A DNA stretch of 64,000 nucleotides from Setophaga petechia (taxonomy: Eukaryota > Chordata > Aves > Passeriformes > Parulidae), in contig JANCRA010000033.1 in NCBI GenBank assembly GCA_024362935.1, forward strand, positions 8,963,714 through 9,027,713. The letters run 5' to 3'. The notes under the pieces are model-generated. The model ran no database searches and was not told the DNA's origin. It saw only the letters and a list, made by a program, of their open reading frames with translations. Made by a program: the position numbers and the translations under genes. Of this stretch, positions 52,080 to 63,096 are shown piece after piece. Position 1 is the first letter of the stretch. Each line of letters begins with the position of its first letter.

Positions 52080-52894
52080 TATCCATTCTCACTCACAAAG
52101 CTGAACAACGCTGCTGCTGAGGCACGTGCTTGGGAAGGCATTTCTCAGATCCTTGCAAGGCTCTTTCTGTGCAGTAATCTGAAAAAAAACCATGATATGT
52201 TTTTGGAAGCCTTCCAGAGTAGTGATAAATAATCCACTGGTCCTGATAGTTTCAATACAGCACTTCCCTGAAGCTCATTTCAGCCTGAGAACCTCCCCCT
52301 CCTGTAAACATTTTCCACTGCTCTCGCTGATACACAATATAAATTAGTTATTTGAACACACTCGAAGTTCTGCATTTTACCAAACATTTTGGAATAGAAA
52401 CATTTTTAAGGCTGGTTCCTGGTTCAGAGCCACCGTTACAATCCCATTCCTCGGCTGCAAAGGAATCCAAAGGGACAAGAATCACCTGCAGACAGAAATT
52501 CTCCTGTTCATCCCTTGCTGGGGAGTGAATCCCACACTCAGAGCAGGCAGGGGCTGTGCCAAGCACACAAACACAGGCATGCAGGGGCTCCTCTCCTCAC
52601 TCACAGGGTTTTTCAGGTTTTCCAGGGTTTTTCAGGGTTTTCCAGGGTTTTCCATGCTGGATGCAGCCTGGACTGGAGCAGAGGCTGCTCAGACACCCCT
52701 GAGGAGGAGAAGCTGCACAGCTGAAACCACCCTGGGGAGGCTGGCTGAGCTCACCCACACCTCTCCACCTCTCCAAATTAAAGGGTTTTCTGCCCAATTG
52801 AGCTCCTGACTTCTGCCTGGTTTCCAGCTCATTTCCTGCTCGTTTCCCATTTTCCTGGCAGAGCTGGAGCTGCCCCCGGTGTCCCAGCCTGCCC
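52080..52894. other. Unique sequence with a short CAGGTTTTTC-type repeat
   Basis: Single-copy apart from a degenerate TTTTCCAGGG/TTTTTCAGGG repeat at about 52608-52656. No gene was recognised. Confidence 0.5.
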
Positions 52895-53135
52895 GGGCAC
52901 TCTGCAGCAGGGCCAGCGCTCCCCGTGCAGCATCCGACACTTCCCGAGGCTCTGCAGGGAACATGGGGGAGGCTGGCAGCACGAGGCGCCGGAGTGGATC
53001 CTCAGGGGTTTGTAAATTAATTTTAGCCGCGCCGGGCACCTCGCAAACACAAACACAGCGTCCCCAGAGCCGTGCTCGGAGGAGGGATGTGTTACTCCTC
53101 GCTCCCCCGGTGCCACTAACACGACACAGACGTGC
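52895..53135. promoter_or_regulatory. Small CpG-enriched segment
   Basis: CG dinucleotides are clearly denser than in the surrounding 50 kb, for example in the GAGGCGCCGG, GCCGCGCCGGGC and CTCGCTCCCCCGG patches. The segment is single-copy. It may be a minor promoter or enhancer, or simply a GC-rich fluctuation. No start site or exon can be assigned. Confidence 0.3.
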
Positions 53136-53402
53136 AGGAGCTCCTCAGGAGCTCTCCTGGATGATTTGCAGCAAGGACAGGCAGAAGCAGAATGGGAGAG
53201 GAGCCCGGTGCTGCCTGTGCACAAACACACAGCTCCCAGCGAGCTGTACAAGGGTAAGGCTGAAGGAAAGCTTCCCTGCCAATAGAAACGCCCCAGGAGC
53301 TGCTAAATGATGAAAGGTGACAGTAAGATATCTCAGTGTAATCCCCCCTCTGCTGCAGACCTCCTGTGATCCCATCCAGGTGGTTGCAGGTGGGATCCTG
53401 CT

Positions 53403-53564
53403 GACCAGAAGTGAACATCAGTGCCAGAATTGGGTAAAATGCCCTCACAGGGAACTGACCAGCAGTGAACATCAGTGCCAGAATTGGGTAAAATGCCCTC
53501 ACAGGGAACTGACCAGCAGTGAACATCAGTGCCAGAATTGGGTAAAATGCCCTCACAGGGAACT
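53403..53564. repeat. 54-bp tandem repeat, 3 copies
   Basis: Units at 53403, 53457 and 53511 each contain GACCAGCAGTGAACATCAGT, AGAATTGGGTAAAATG and CCTCACAGGGAACT. The copies are almost identical. 54 is a multiple of three, giving an 18-residue repeat in any frame. Confidence 0.93.
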
Positions 53565-54594
53565 GAGCCTGAGTCACCCATTGAGACAGACACAGTTCAT
53601 TCATGGTGGGCACCCACAGCTCCTCCAAAGCACCTCAGCTGGCAATCAAGCACCATAAGGGGATTAAATTCATGTTTACCTCAAGCAGGGCTCTATCATA
53701 GGAAGGTGCACTGCAGAGGCACTGCACTGAGAGTAATGGAGCTGCTCATGAGAACAGACAAGAGAAGCAAGAAACAAAACTGCCTGCATGGGCCATAAAT
53801 CAGCAAGGAAATGTGTCAGCATGCACTGACAGGAGGATTGGGTCCACTTGCAGGAAATCTGCTCCCCTTGAGGGGCCAGAGCTGCCCTCAGTGCATCTCC
53901 TTGATCTCAGGGGATGGCAGCAATACTGCAAACTGCAATTACCTCCCACCCAAAATCATCCAGGCTGGCACAGCCCTCTTGGGAAGCCCTCGGGAGCCCC
54001 CAGAGCCCTCTCCTCTCCAGGCTGCACAAGTGTCCCAGCAGAGCAGGTTCTCCTTGCACTGGCCATCCTGGTGGCCCTCTTGGAACACACTCCAGCCTGG
54101 GGATCTTTCCTGCCCTGAGTGCCCAAAATGAATGCAGCTCTTCAGCAGAAAGGAGTTCAGCCTCCTGATTTGTTTGGGAGGTGAGGGGTGAAAGGTGCTG
54201 TGAAGTTGAAATTCCTTGTTTTGCTGGCAGCACTGCTCCTGAGTGTGGAATCCACCTGAGTGCAGAATGATGCTGGAATTATCCTAAAAAGCCAGAGAAA
54301 CTGATAGAATAGGATTTCAATGTCAGCAATCAAAGGAACAGAAGGAAAAGCAGCCACAGGCTATAAAAGTAATGAAAGTGGGATTAAATTTTTTCTCTGC
54401 AGCACTGCCAGTTCCTCAAGGAGCACAAAGTAGTTGATTGACTCTTGGAATCCTTGACCAGACCTCCATGAACAGCTGATTCCTGCAGAAAAACTGCTGG
54501 GGCACTCCTGGTCACCCTCAGGGGCAGGGACCACCTCTGGCTCCCCCAGGAATTCTGTGCTCATGGAGGATGTGGTGAGGCAGGCCTGAAGAGG
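53565..54594. other. Unique intergenic sequence
   Basis: Single-copy sequence with no recognisable gene or element. Confidence 0.5.
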
Positions 54595-54685
54595 GAAGAT
54601 TTAACATTGCCATTGGCCAGGGCAGATTTAACATTGCCATTGGCCAGGGCAGATTTAACACTGCCATTGGCCAGGGCAGATCCAA
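54595..54685. repeat. 27-bp tandem repeat, about 3.3 copies
   Basis: GATTTAACATTGCCATTGGC plus CAGGGCA repeats at intervals of 27 bp (TTAACA at 54601, 54628 and 54655). Each unit holds an ATTGG (inverted CCAAT) motif. Confidence 0.92.
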
Positions 54686-55530
54686 TATTGGCCCCAGCCA
54701 GTGACCTCACAGCCACTCTCAGTGGTGCCCACAAAGCCCTTGGCCTCACCTGAACCTGCCAAGCCAGAGTCCAGAGGAGGGGGAGTCCTGCAGTGGGTAC
54801 CAAGCAGGTTGCAGGACATTCATATCAACACTGGCCATGGTAATGACCATTTTCAGTCATTATTGCTCAAAACTGGAGTTGAGAACTGCTTACTTGCAGT
54901 GGAGAGTTCCACTCTGTCTGTCTCCAGATGGAAATGGGATCCTGATCCAAACAGCACAGTCAGGGATGATTTACTGGAGAGCAGACTCTGCATTAATCAT
55001 GTGGGGTGGCAGTGAGCTGTCCTTTTGTGCCTCCTCCTTTAGGATTGCTGTAACTCCATGGGTAACCAGAACTCTCAGAAATCAGGGCTGGCAAGTGAAG
55101 GTTGCTGGAAATCTCCCCTGCCCCAGGCATGGTCACAGCCAGTCCTGAGAGCTCTTTACTGAATCTTCTCTTTGAATCTCCACTGAGCAGATTTACAGCC
55201 TCCTGAGGTTCCAGCTACTCTCCATCTACTTTCAGGGCAATCGTTTTGTCTGGTTTGTTTGGGTTTTTTTTCCCCTGATATCTAAAGTAATCTCCCTAAT
55301 TGCACTTCAGCAAATTGCTTTCTGTCCCATCATTTGTGGTCAGAGGACAAGTGTTTACTGCCGTCTTTGCAAATGTGTTTATACATTCGAAGGCAGTTGC
55401 TGAGTCCTTACATTGTGCTTTCTTTTCCAGCTCAAATAATGAATTCCAGCCTTGCACACAGCTTACATTTCCGAGCCTCTCGCCGCTGTGGTTGCTGCTC
55501 TCCTCTCTGCTTTGCCCAAATCTCTCTGGC
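54686..55530. other. Unique intergenic sequence
   Basis: Single-copy mixed sequence. No gene was recognised. Confidence 0.5.
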
Positions 55531-55745
55531 AGGGTGAGTGACACGCCTGGGACCGGCCGGGGCGCTCCCGCAGGAGCGGGGATGCCGCCCTGGGATGCCT
55601 CCGGCTGCTGCTCCGGCTCTGAGCGCTGCAGGAGCGGCGATGCCGCCCTGGGATGCCTCCGGCTGCTCTGCAGCACTGCCCGGCCACAGCCTCCAGCCTG
55701 GGCTACGGACTCCAGTCTGAGTCTCCTCTGCCGCGTGTGCCCCTC
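55531..55745. promoter_or_regulatory. CpG-rich segment with internal 58-bp duplication and donor-like site
   Basis: CG density rises abruptly here. A segment starting CAGGAGCGGGGATGCCGCCC at 55571 recurs at 55629 with few changes. Just upstream, CAGGGTGAGT at about 55530-55539 matches a splice-donor consensus on the + strand. This could be an alternative upstream first exon of KCNG1 or a regulatory element. There is no direct proof of transcription. Confidence 0.3.
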
Positions 55746-56394
55746 ACGGTGCTCATTTAATGTGTGATACTCCTCCTTTGTGGCACACCACATCATTTTA
55801 TCCCATTCAGCTTCGCTGTGCTGAGCTCAGACAGGCTCTGCAGTACCCCGGGGTCATTGGAAATCTCAGCCTGGCATTCCGTCCTGGAATCACTGCACAT
55901 CTTCCAGAAATGCCCTCCGTCCTGTCACCCAAGTTATTACAGCAAGCACTGACCGGAACTGTTCCCAGATTACTCCCTGGGAGACCCTACCTAGTTTGTC
56001 CTTCCTCTTTGACAGCAACCCCTTTTAGAATGCAGGCTTCTGTTAGCGAGGTATTCCAGACTCCTGTACAAAAGCCAAAACTGTCGTACCTGTCACTGTG
56101 GCCAGTAATGCCAATCACCTCCCCGCTAAAGGCTGAGAGCCTGCTCAGAAACCTTTCCAAAGTCAAACAAAAATCCTGTGCAATATCAGGGGAAAGCAGC
56201 CCGAGCTGCCAGCCCTCTACACAACTGCTGCTCAACAGCTCCGGCTGAGGAATATCAGCACGACTGTTCCTGTGTGCCCACACAATCCTGAGCCACAGCC
56301 CCGTCTACTTTAGGGGGGAAAGAGGTGTTTGGCTAAAATTACCACAGTATAGATTTTTCATTTGTATTACCATAGCAACAAAGGACTTGGCTTG
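55746..56394. other. Unique sequence upstream of the CpG island
   Basis: Single-copy sequence. The open frame at 55760-56248 has no recognisable domain. Confidence 0.5.
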
Positions 56395-57890
56395 AACGGA
56401 GACCCCGCGGTGCTCCGGGTGAAGGGCACGATGCCCACAGGAACAGACAGCCCCTGTCCCTTTGAGGTGACTGTCCCCATCCCGTACGGAGCTGCGGCAC
56501 ATCCCCTGAGGGAATTCCCTCCAGGAGCGGTGCCCGGGCCGGGAAGGGAAATCAGAGCGCAGAGGGGTGGAGGTCTCTGCACACACGGGGGGACAGCAGC
56601 GCACGGGATGGGAGCGTTCACTCGAGTCTGTGACAGGGCTTGAGCTGCTGCTGGCTCCTTAACCCCGGCTCCGAGATTCAACTCGCTGCTTTCAAGTGGA
56701 GATTGCATCCGCACAGAGTAACTTCCACCCAGATGTCAAACAAATGTCATTAAAAAGTAGAGCGAGGCAATATTCTCCAAGTCTGTGACAATGCCCCAGT
56801 GTCTGACTGAGCTGCGAGGGCGCCCCGGGAACAAAGCACGGGCTTGGCTGTGCTGGAGCCTCTGCGCACATCGGGGACACGGACGGGATGGGATTTGTGC
56901 TTTTACTCGTAATCCCACTTCTGCAAGCAGCGACCGCCCGGTGCGCACGGCAGGGGCAGAGAGGCGGGAGCTGCGGGCGGACGGGGCAGCGCGGGATGCC
57001 AGCTGGGCACGGGGCAGGGATGCGGGAAATGTGGGCAGCCCGGGATGCCCCCTGTGCGCGGTGGGCACGGGACAGGGCTGCGGGCGGCCGGAGCAGCCCG
57101 GGATGTCCCCTGTGCACAGGGAAGAGCGGTGGGAGCTGCGGGCAGCCCGGGATGCCCCCGGTGCACAGGGAAGAGCGGTGGGAGCTGCGGGCAGCCCGGG
57201 ATGCCAGCTGGGCACGGGGCAGGGCTGCGGGCGGCCCCGGCCCGCTGCGCTCCTCCTCGGCTCCGGGAGCTCCTCCTCCTCCTCCCGCCGCTGCCGCCGT
57301 TGCTGCTCGTCCGGCGCGGGCGGTGCGGGCAGGGCTGCCCGGGCTCCGCTCCGGTGCCGGTGCCGGTGCCGCACCATGCGCGGGCCCGGGGCTCGCCCGG
57401 AGCGCTCCCGTCCCGCCCGCGGCCCCGGCGGGGGCGCAGCGCGGTAGCGCCCGGTGCATCCCAGCCGCGGGCTCCGCGCTCGCCGCCGCAGCCGCCCGGG
57501 CAACTCGCGGGCGAGTTCGGGCAACTTGCCCGGCCCCGGGGGAGCCGCGGGGGCCGCGCCCGGCCGGGGGTGGCCGGAGCCGCCGAGCCCCCGGAGCGGG
57601 CGGGGCCCCTCGGCTGCAGCAACAGGTTCTGTCCGTCCGCAGGGATGGAAGGCGGCGAGCGGCCGGCATCCCCCGCCGGAGCCGGGCCGCCCGCAGCGGG
57701 AGGGGCTCGGCTGCTCCCCGGCTCCGCTCGGCTCGTTCGTGCCCTGGCCCGGCCCCGGCGCGGAGGAGGCTGACGGCGCTCCGGGCTCATCCCGCCGCTC
57801 GCTGCTGCTGCGGCTCCGATCCCCGCCGGCTCCGGGGCTCCCAGCGCACCATGGAGGCTCGCGGGTCCCGCTGCTGCCGCCTTGCCTAAG
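56395..57890 (+). promoter_or_regulatory. KCNG1: CpG island, candidate KCNG1 promoter and untranslated first exon
   Basis: This is the only strong CpG island in the window, densest from about 56900 to 57890, with a canonical Sp1-type GC box GGGCGGGGCC at 57598-57607. It lies 4.4 kb upstream of a splice acceptor at 62290-62291 that precedes the KCNG1 start codon by 46 nt, which implies an upstream noncoding exon. The island's position and uniqueness make it the natural source. No TATA box is evident, as is usual for such promoters. Part of it (about 57000-57235) is itself tandemly repeated, with units of about 49 bp built on GGAGCTGCGGGCAGCCCGGG. A consensus splice donor was not found inside the dense part, so the exact first exon is unresolved. 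Confidence 0.6.
57851..57889 (+). other. Possible upstream ORF of 12 codons with a strong start context
   Basis: GCGCACCATGG is close to an ideal vertebrate initiation context. The frame reads MEARGSRCCRLA and then stops at TAA (57887-57889). If the KCNG1 transcript starts upstream in the CpG island, this would be a short upstream ORF able to reduce translation of the channel. This depends on the unproven extent of the first exon. Confidence 0.3.
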
Positions 57891-60800
57891 CTGAAGGTCC
57901 TTTATAGCTTTCATTTTTAAGTAATTAAGGGGTGTCTTTTATGTTGGTGTATTTACTGACTTCTGCTCGTTGGTGACTGACAGGCACATCAAGTGAACTG
58001 TTCTTGACAGGCAATGTCTTTCCGGTAGATTTTTTTTCATTGGAAAAGACTTGGGGAGGGGTCGAGGACAGGACGAGCGTGAAAGAACTCTTCCATGACT
58101 ACGTATCTTAATTTCGGTAGCAGAATATTTATCTGTACAAGTAAATGTCAAATCCTTTACTTTTTAAAATTATGTTTAAGAGATTGCTATGAATGTGACT
58201 TGCGAAAATTTGTTGACATAAATATGTTTCACAACAGGAGAGTAACTGCAGTTATTAATCCTGATGTATTTCAGAACATTCTCCTGGGGATATAAGTTAT
58301 CTGCAAAGTTATTTCACTTTTGATTATTATCAGTAGTATAAGGCTCAGCTTTATTAAACCAAACAGTGAGTAGCATATTTGACATAATTCTCTTTGTTGG
58401 TTGTCATAAGATGCCACAACTGTCCAGCTCAAGGAGAGCAAGACAGAGAATGTTTTTTTCATCTTATCTGCTTTTCAGGAGAGCTTTATTTCATGTTTTA
58501 TTTCATTGACCTTGCTAAGTTTTACTTTGATTTGGGTGGAAGTGCAGTTTTGCAAGCAGAGTTGAAGTTTGAGGTCTGTTCTCAGGCTGTAGAGAGCTGC
58601 AGGAGTGTGGCAGGAGGTGCCTGGCAGTGAGGCACAGCACAGAAATCCTGTGCCAGGAGAGAACTGAGTGTGGCACTGCTTGGAAATGCTGCCTGTTTAA
58701 CTAAGGAAAGACTGAAGGAGATGGGATCATTACATTGTTCCTTATGAAATTCTTCCCAAAAATTCACTATATTTATATTCAACCTGCGCTGAAATCTGAA
58801 ACTTTTTTTTAATGTCTTTTCAAACTTAATTTACAAATGGTAAAAAGCAACAGAGATGAGTTGCAGGCACTGGAATTGATAGAAGAGACATGGGGGGAGT
58901 TCTGCATCTTCTTTGCAGGCTTGTTATCATCCAGGCACAACTTTGGCTTGTCTGTGCCGTGGAGCAGGAGCAGGACTCCTTGCAGGAGCTCTGATTACAT
59001 CAGAGATGCACTGCAGAATTCAAAATACTGCAGCGGACACCGGGGGGGGGGAACAACACTTGCAGTGGAATTTTGTCATGTTTCTCTTGAGTTCTATTTC
59101 CTTCTCTCAGAAGGGCATCTTTAATAATTCTTTTCCCATTGCCTCGGAGTCTGGCATCCTTCCTGAATTTTGGCTGCAAGTAAGGGCAGCACGGATTTCT
59201 AATTTGATTTCTTCACCAGACATAATGGATATCATCTTATGCAGGACAGATTTTTGCAAATGCGTCCTCTCTTACTTGCCATGCACAATCCACCCCTTGG
59301 AGTCACCCAGAGCCCTGCCCTAGGCCAGTTATTCTGTGTCACTGCAGGTTCTGAAAGCCTGAGCAATTCCCAGGGTGGGTAAGGCAGGAGGGGACAGTTC
59401 CTGCCCCAGTCAGTTTACAGAACATGAGAGCAGCGATGCTCAGAGAGCAGGGGTTTGCCCAGGAGGAGGGCACACTGTCAGCAGGGCAGCCAGGAGCCTG
59501 AGCTGGGCTGCAGTGGGTGCCAGGCATTCCAAGGGCAGGATGCTGCTCAGAGCTCAGGTGAGAGCAGAGGTTTCACTGTCACAGAGTGACACCTTTGTTC
59601 ACCTTGGTCAGTGCTGGGGAGGCTGGGGCTCCAGGCTGGTGTGTTTGTGTGACCTTGCATTGCTGTGGGCTCTCTTCACTCCTGAAGGCATTTCTTGCCC
59701 ACTGTCCCCAGTGTCATCAGGCTGCAATGGAGGAATAGAGCAGCTTGCTTGGGCTTTAAGATCAACAGCAAGGAGCCCTTCCATGAATTAGAGCTCTCTC
59801 CTCCTAAAGCAATGCTGACCATCATTCTGTCGAGGCACCCTCAGAAGGAAAAGAAGGAACACACAGAGAAATGCATTGGTTTATTTTTTCTCCTTTCTCC
59901 CTTCCTTCAAGTCAAGCCACGTTTATTATTGTCCTTTATCTCCTCCTACTCTTCCCCTGTAGATATGATGCTGCGTGTATCTGAGGCAGAGAACATGAAA
60001 ATAACCCATGTGGAGCAGCAGATCCTACGTGGGATTTGTAGGCTTGCCAGCTCTGGTTATGGCAAACCAAGGAGCAGCCCTTTCAGAGTGCAGCCACTCA
60101 GCGTGGCACACAGGGGATTCATTTGTCCAATTTGTTGTCTCACACAGGTCGAGGAGCTGGCAGTGAAGAAAGAAATCCCTTTCTCTTTGCTCTGCTCTTT
60201 CACAGTTGCTGCCTCAGGGTTGCAGCGTGTGTCTGACACGCGCACAACATTTACATTTCCCTCTCTCCGTTTCTTCCCATTGTGTCAACTGTGGATATGC
60301 TGGGAGATCAAACCAGTGACAGGGATGAGCTGCCTCCTCATTTTTCCTGGCTGAGATTCAGAGGATAAGTTGTTGCTAACCAACATCATCTGGTATTACA
60401 GAAGGGAAAGTGGTTAACAGCTCCCACTTATCCATATCTTATATCAGTCATAATCTCCATTCTGTTTGGACCAGCCCTGCTTTCAGCATGGTGAGGCAGA
60501 AGGGAAAAGGCATTTTTAAATAAAGCAGCAGTTGGTCTGGGAAATGAAGCCCTACACAAACATCCATCAGGCAGCCCTGGTTTCCATTTCAAACCATGGC
60601 TTGCACTCCAGTGGCATTTCTTCTGCTGATCCATGGCAGGGGTGGGACAAGATGGGCTTTAAGGTCCCTTCCAACTCAAAGCATTGTGTGATTCTGGATG
60701 AGTGAGGAGTCAGGAAATAGCTCTCCACCCAAAGCTGACCTGTAAGTGTGCACAGAGCTGCTCTGCTCAGCCCAAACCCCTGGGAAGTTCAGGAGCAGAA

Positions 60801-62291
60801 CTGAGAGAGTTTTTAATTGAAGCATTGTAAGTGCCCTTGCAGCAAGGAGAGCTCTTAAACTGATGTGCAGCTGTGCTTTGAGTCCTTTTCTGTTGTGTTA
60901 TCATGGGCTTTTCTTCTTTAATAGGTATGTGCCACTCCTGGTGTGGTTTATAAACCCAGCTTCTGAAAAGGAGGTTCTGTGGCTCAGCAAGTGGCCCTAG
61001 CAGGGGTTCTGTCCCTGGGGTGCCCATCCAGGTCAGGTAAGTGCAGCCAGGACAAGAACAAAACTCTACTGAAGCCAATCAACTGGAATATTTATTCCTT
61101 TCCTGTGAACCCAAGGCTAGAAAGCCAAAATACTGGTGCATATTTAATGTCTCTATATTGCACAATCTCCTTAATAAATAAATGCTCTTATGCAGTGAAT
61201 CTGAGGGGCTCCATGCACTCAGCTGAGGCTGGGTGTGCAGATAAAAGGCCTTGGGGCAGTGCTGCACAGCCTCCTGTGCAGGAGCAGATCCCAGCTGACT
61301 CCTGAAGGGCAGTGACTTAGGGAGGCCAGAAGTTTGAACATTTCCAGCTCCTGTGCTTGATACCCAGTTGAATTCTGTTCTCTCCACTCCCTGGACTTTA
61401 CGCCAGTGTTGCATGAGCTGAATTTGAACAGGATTTTCCAAGCTGTCATTAGAAATGTTTGGGCTCTTACAATCAGAGGTGAAGGCAGCTTGGCTCAGTG
61501 CACTGCAAGGACAAAGCCCTGTTACTGCATGTAGGGTGTCAGTGATGACTGAAACAACAAGGTCTGTATGGAAATCCTGCGTTTCTGTGCAATCTTTTGT
61601 AAATGAGGCCATAAAAAGAAAGTTGCCATGTCGTTAATTGTGCATAAACTCTATACAAATGTTTATGTGATCACCAATGCAAGTGAGCTTTTTTCCCCCA
61701 CGTTGTTTCCAGATGGCCTTTTAGAAATTAGTTTTGTGCTAACTGGTTTTTAGAAGTGTGTGTTTACTGAATTACAACATAATTGACTTCTGATTCTTTC
61801 TATACATTTCATGGGTGCTAAAATACTCGAAAGTTTTATGAGTAATACTTTAAAAAATTATACAACTAATTTTCTACAAAACACACTTGAATTCTGTGTG
61901 CTCACAGATTGGTGTCACTAATGTGATACTGCCATCATTTTTATACCTCCACTCTGAACCAGAAACATCCTGGCACATGAAGGAATTATTCCTGGTTTCC
62001 ACCTTTACCTGCTGTGAACTGAGGCCTCTGTATCTGGGACAGGAGAAGCCTCCAGTGTGATGAACATGCCAGGCAGAGCTCCTGAACCAGGCACAGCCCC
62101 TGGCACGGGCAGTGCTGCCCAGCTGGACAGACCCAGCCTGCCCAGAAAGGTCTGACCACACTCAGCCACTGCTGTTTCCTTTCCAATTGCTCTCATCATC
62201 CATAAATGCTTTTGGGCTCCGAGCACTACACTTGTCCAAAACCTGAAAGCAGCTGCCACTTCCTCACCCCCCTGTCTGTTTTCTGTTCCAG
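57891..62291 (+). other. KCNG1: Probable first intron of KCNG1
   Basis: The interval lies between the CpG island and the acceptor at 62290-62291. It is AT-rich and holds one CR1 fragment. The acceptor is strong: a pyrimidine-rich tract (CCCCCCTGTCTGTTTTCTGTTCCAG pattern, 62267-62291) leads into AAGACACTTG. The 5' boundary is inferred only from the island. An open frame at 59812-60354 shows no recognisable domain and is treated as fortuitous. Confidence 0.5.
60630..60697 (+). mobile_element. CR1 LINE 3'-end fragment
   Basis: CCATGGCAGGGGTGGGACAA, then GATGGGCTTTAAGGTCCCTT, then CCAACTCAAAGCATTGTGTG and ATTCTG follow the well-known 3' terminus of avian CR1 (catggcagg, aaggtcccttccaac, then an attctatg-like tail). 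The copy is severely 5'-truncated, as most CR1 insertions are. Orientation +. Confidence 0.88.
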
Positions 62292-62337
62292 AAGACACTT
62301 GCAGGAGCAGTGAAGGGATGCAAAGTTGTCTTCCAAG
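62292..62337 (+). other. KCNG1: 5'UTR portion of the first coding exon of KCNG1
   Basis: Forty-six nucleotides lie between the acceptor AG (62290-62291) and the start codon. They contain one out-of-frame ATG at 62318, which would be a second potential upstream start. The existence of this acceptor shows that KCNG1 has at least one upstream untranslated exon. Confidence 0.75.
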
Positions 62338-63096
62338 ATGACTCTTATGCCTGGAGAGAATTCCGACTATGACTATAGTGCCCTGAGCTGTACTTCAGAT
62401 CCTTCCTTCAACCACACGTTCTTTCCAGAATCCGAAACCCTCAAGGGAGTGTTTTACCAAAGAGCCAGGCTAATCCACCCTCAGGAGGATCTCCTCAAAG
62501 GCTTCCACCCCGACGACCGCAAGCGTCACATCATCATCAACGTGGGGGGCATCAAGTACCTGCTGCCCTGGACCACGCTCGACGAGTTCCCCCTGACACG
62601 CCTGGGACAGCTCAAGTTCTGCACTAACTTTGACGACATTCTGAACATCTGTGACGATTACGACGTGACGTGCAACGAGTTCTTCTTCGACCGCAACCCG
62701 GGGGCGTTCAGGACGATCCTGACCTTCCTGCGGGTCGGCAAGCTCCGGCTCCTGCGGGAGATGTGCGCGCTGTCCTTCCAGGAGGAGCTGCTCTACTGGG
62801 GCATTGAGGAAGACAACTTGGACTGGTGTTGTAAAAGGAGGTACCTGCAAAAAATGGAGGAGCTCACAGAGATTAGTGAACGGGAGGATGACCTCCTAGA
62901 AAATGAAACAACAGGTGAAACAGTAGAGGAGACAAAAATTGGTTTGTGCATGAAAAAGTTGCAAGACATGGTGGAAAGGCCCCAGTCTGGCCTTCCTGGA
63001 AAGGTGTTTGCGTGTTTGTCTGTTTTGTTTGTAACTATTACAGCAGTGAACTTATCCATCAGCACCATGCCTGACCTGAGGGAGGAGGAGGAAAAG
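62338..63096 (+). CDS. KCNG1: KCNG1 (Kv6.1) first coding exon: N-terminus, T1 domain, S1
   Basis: Encodes residues 1-253 of the silent potassium channel subunit Kv6.1. Family knowledge says it does not conduct alone but joins Kv2.1 in plasma-membrane heterotetramers and shifts their inactivation and voltage dependence. The start MTLMPGENSDYDYSALSC matches the conserved KCNG1 N-terminus. The T1 tetramerisation domain spans about residues 64-170 (IIINVGGIKY, TLDEFPLTRLGQL, NEFFFDRNPGAF, CALSFQEELLYWG). The Kv2-type zinc motif H-X5-C-X20-CC keeps C143 and C164-C165 but has R137 where the histidine would be. An acidic linker (about 175-200) leads to S1 (about 222-242). The exon ends in phase 0 after REEEEK, with donor GTAAGT at 63097-63102. 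No frameshift or premature stop was seen. Confidence 0.97.

Noticed and set aside
56692..57914. Minus-strand frames of 290-390 codons in the CpG island
   Set aside because: Several frames on both strands are open at once in very GC-rich, partly repeated sequence. None has a recognisable domain.
59812..60354. 180-codon + frame inside the presumed first KCNG1 intron
   Set aside because: No domain was recognised, there is no evident splice context, and the sequence has no compositional sign of coding. It is isolated and likely fortuitous.
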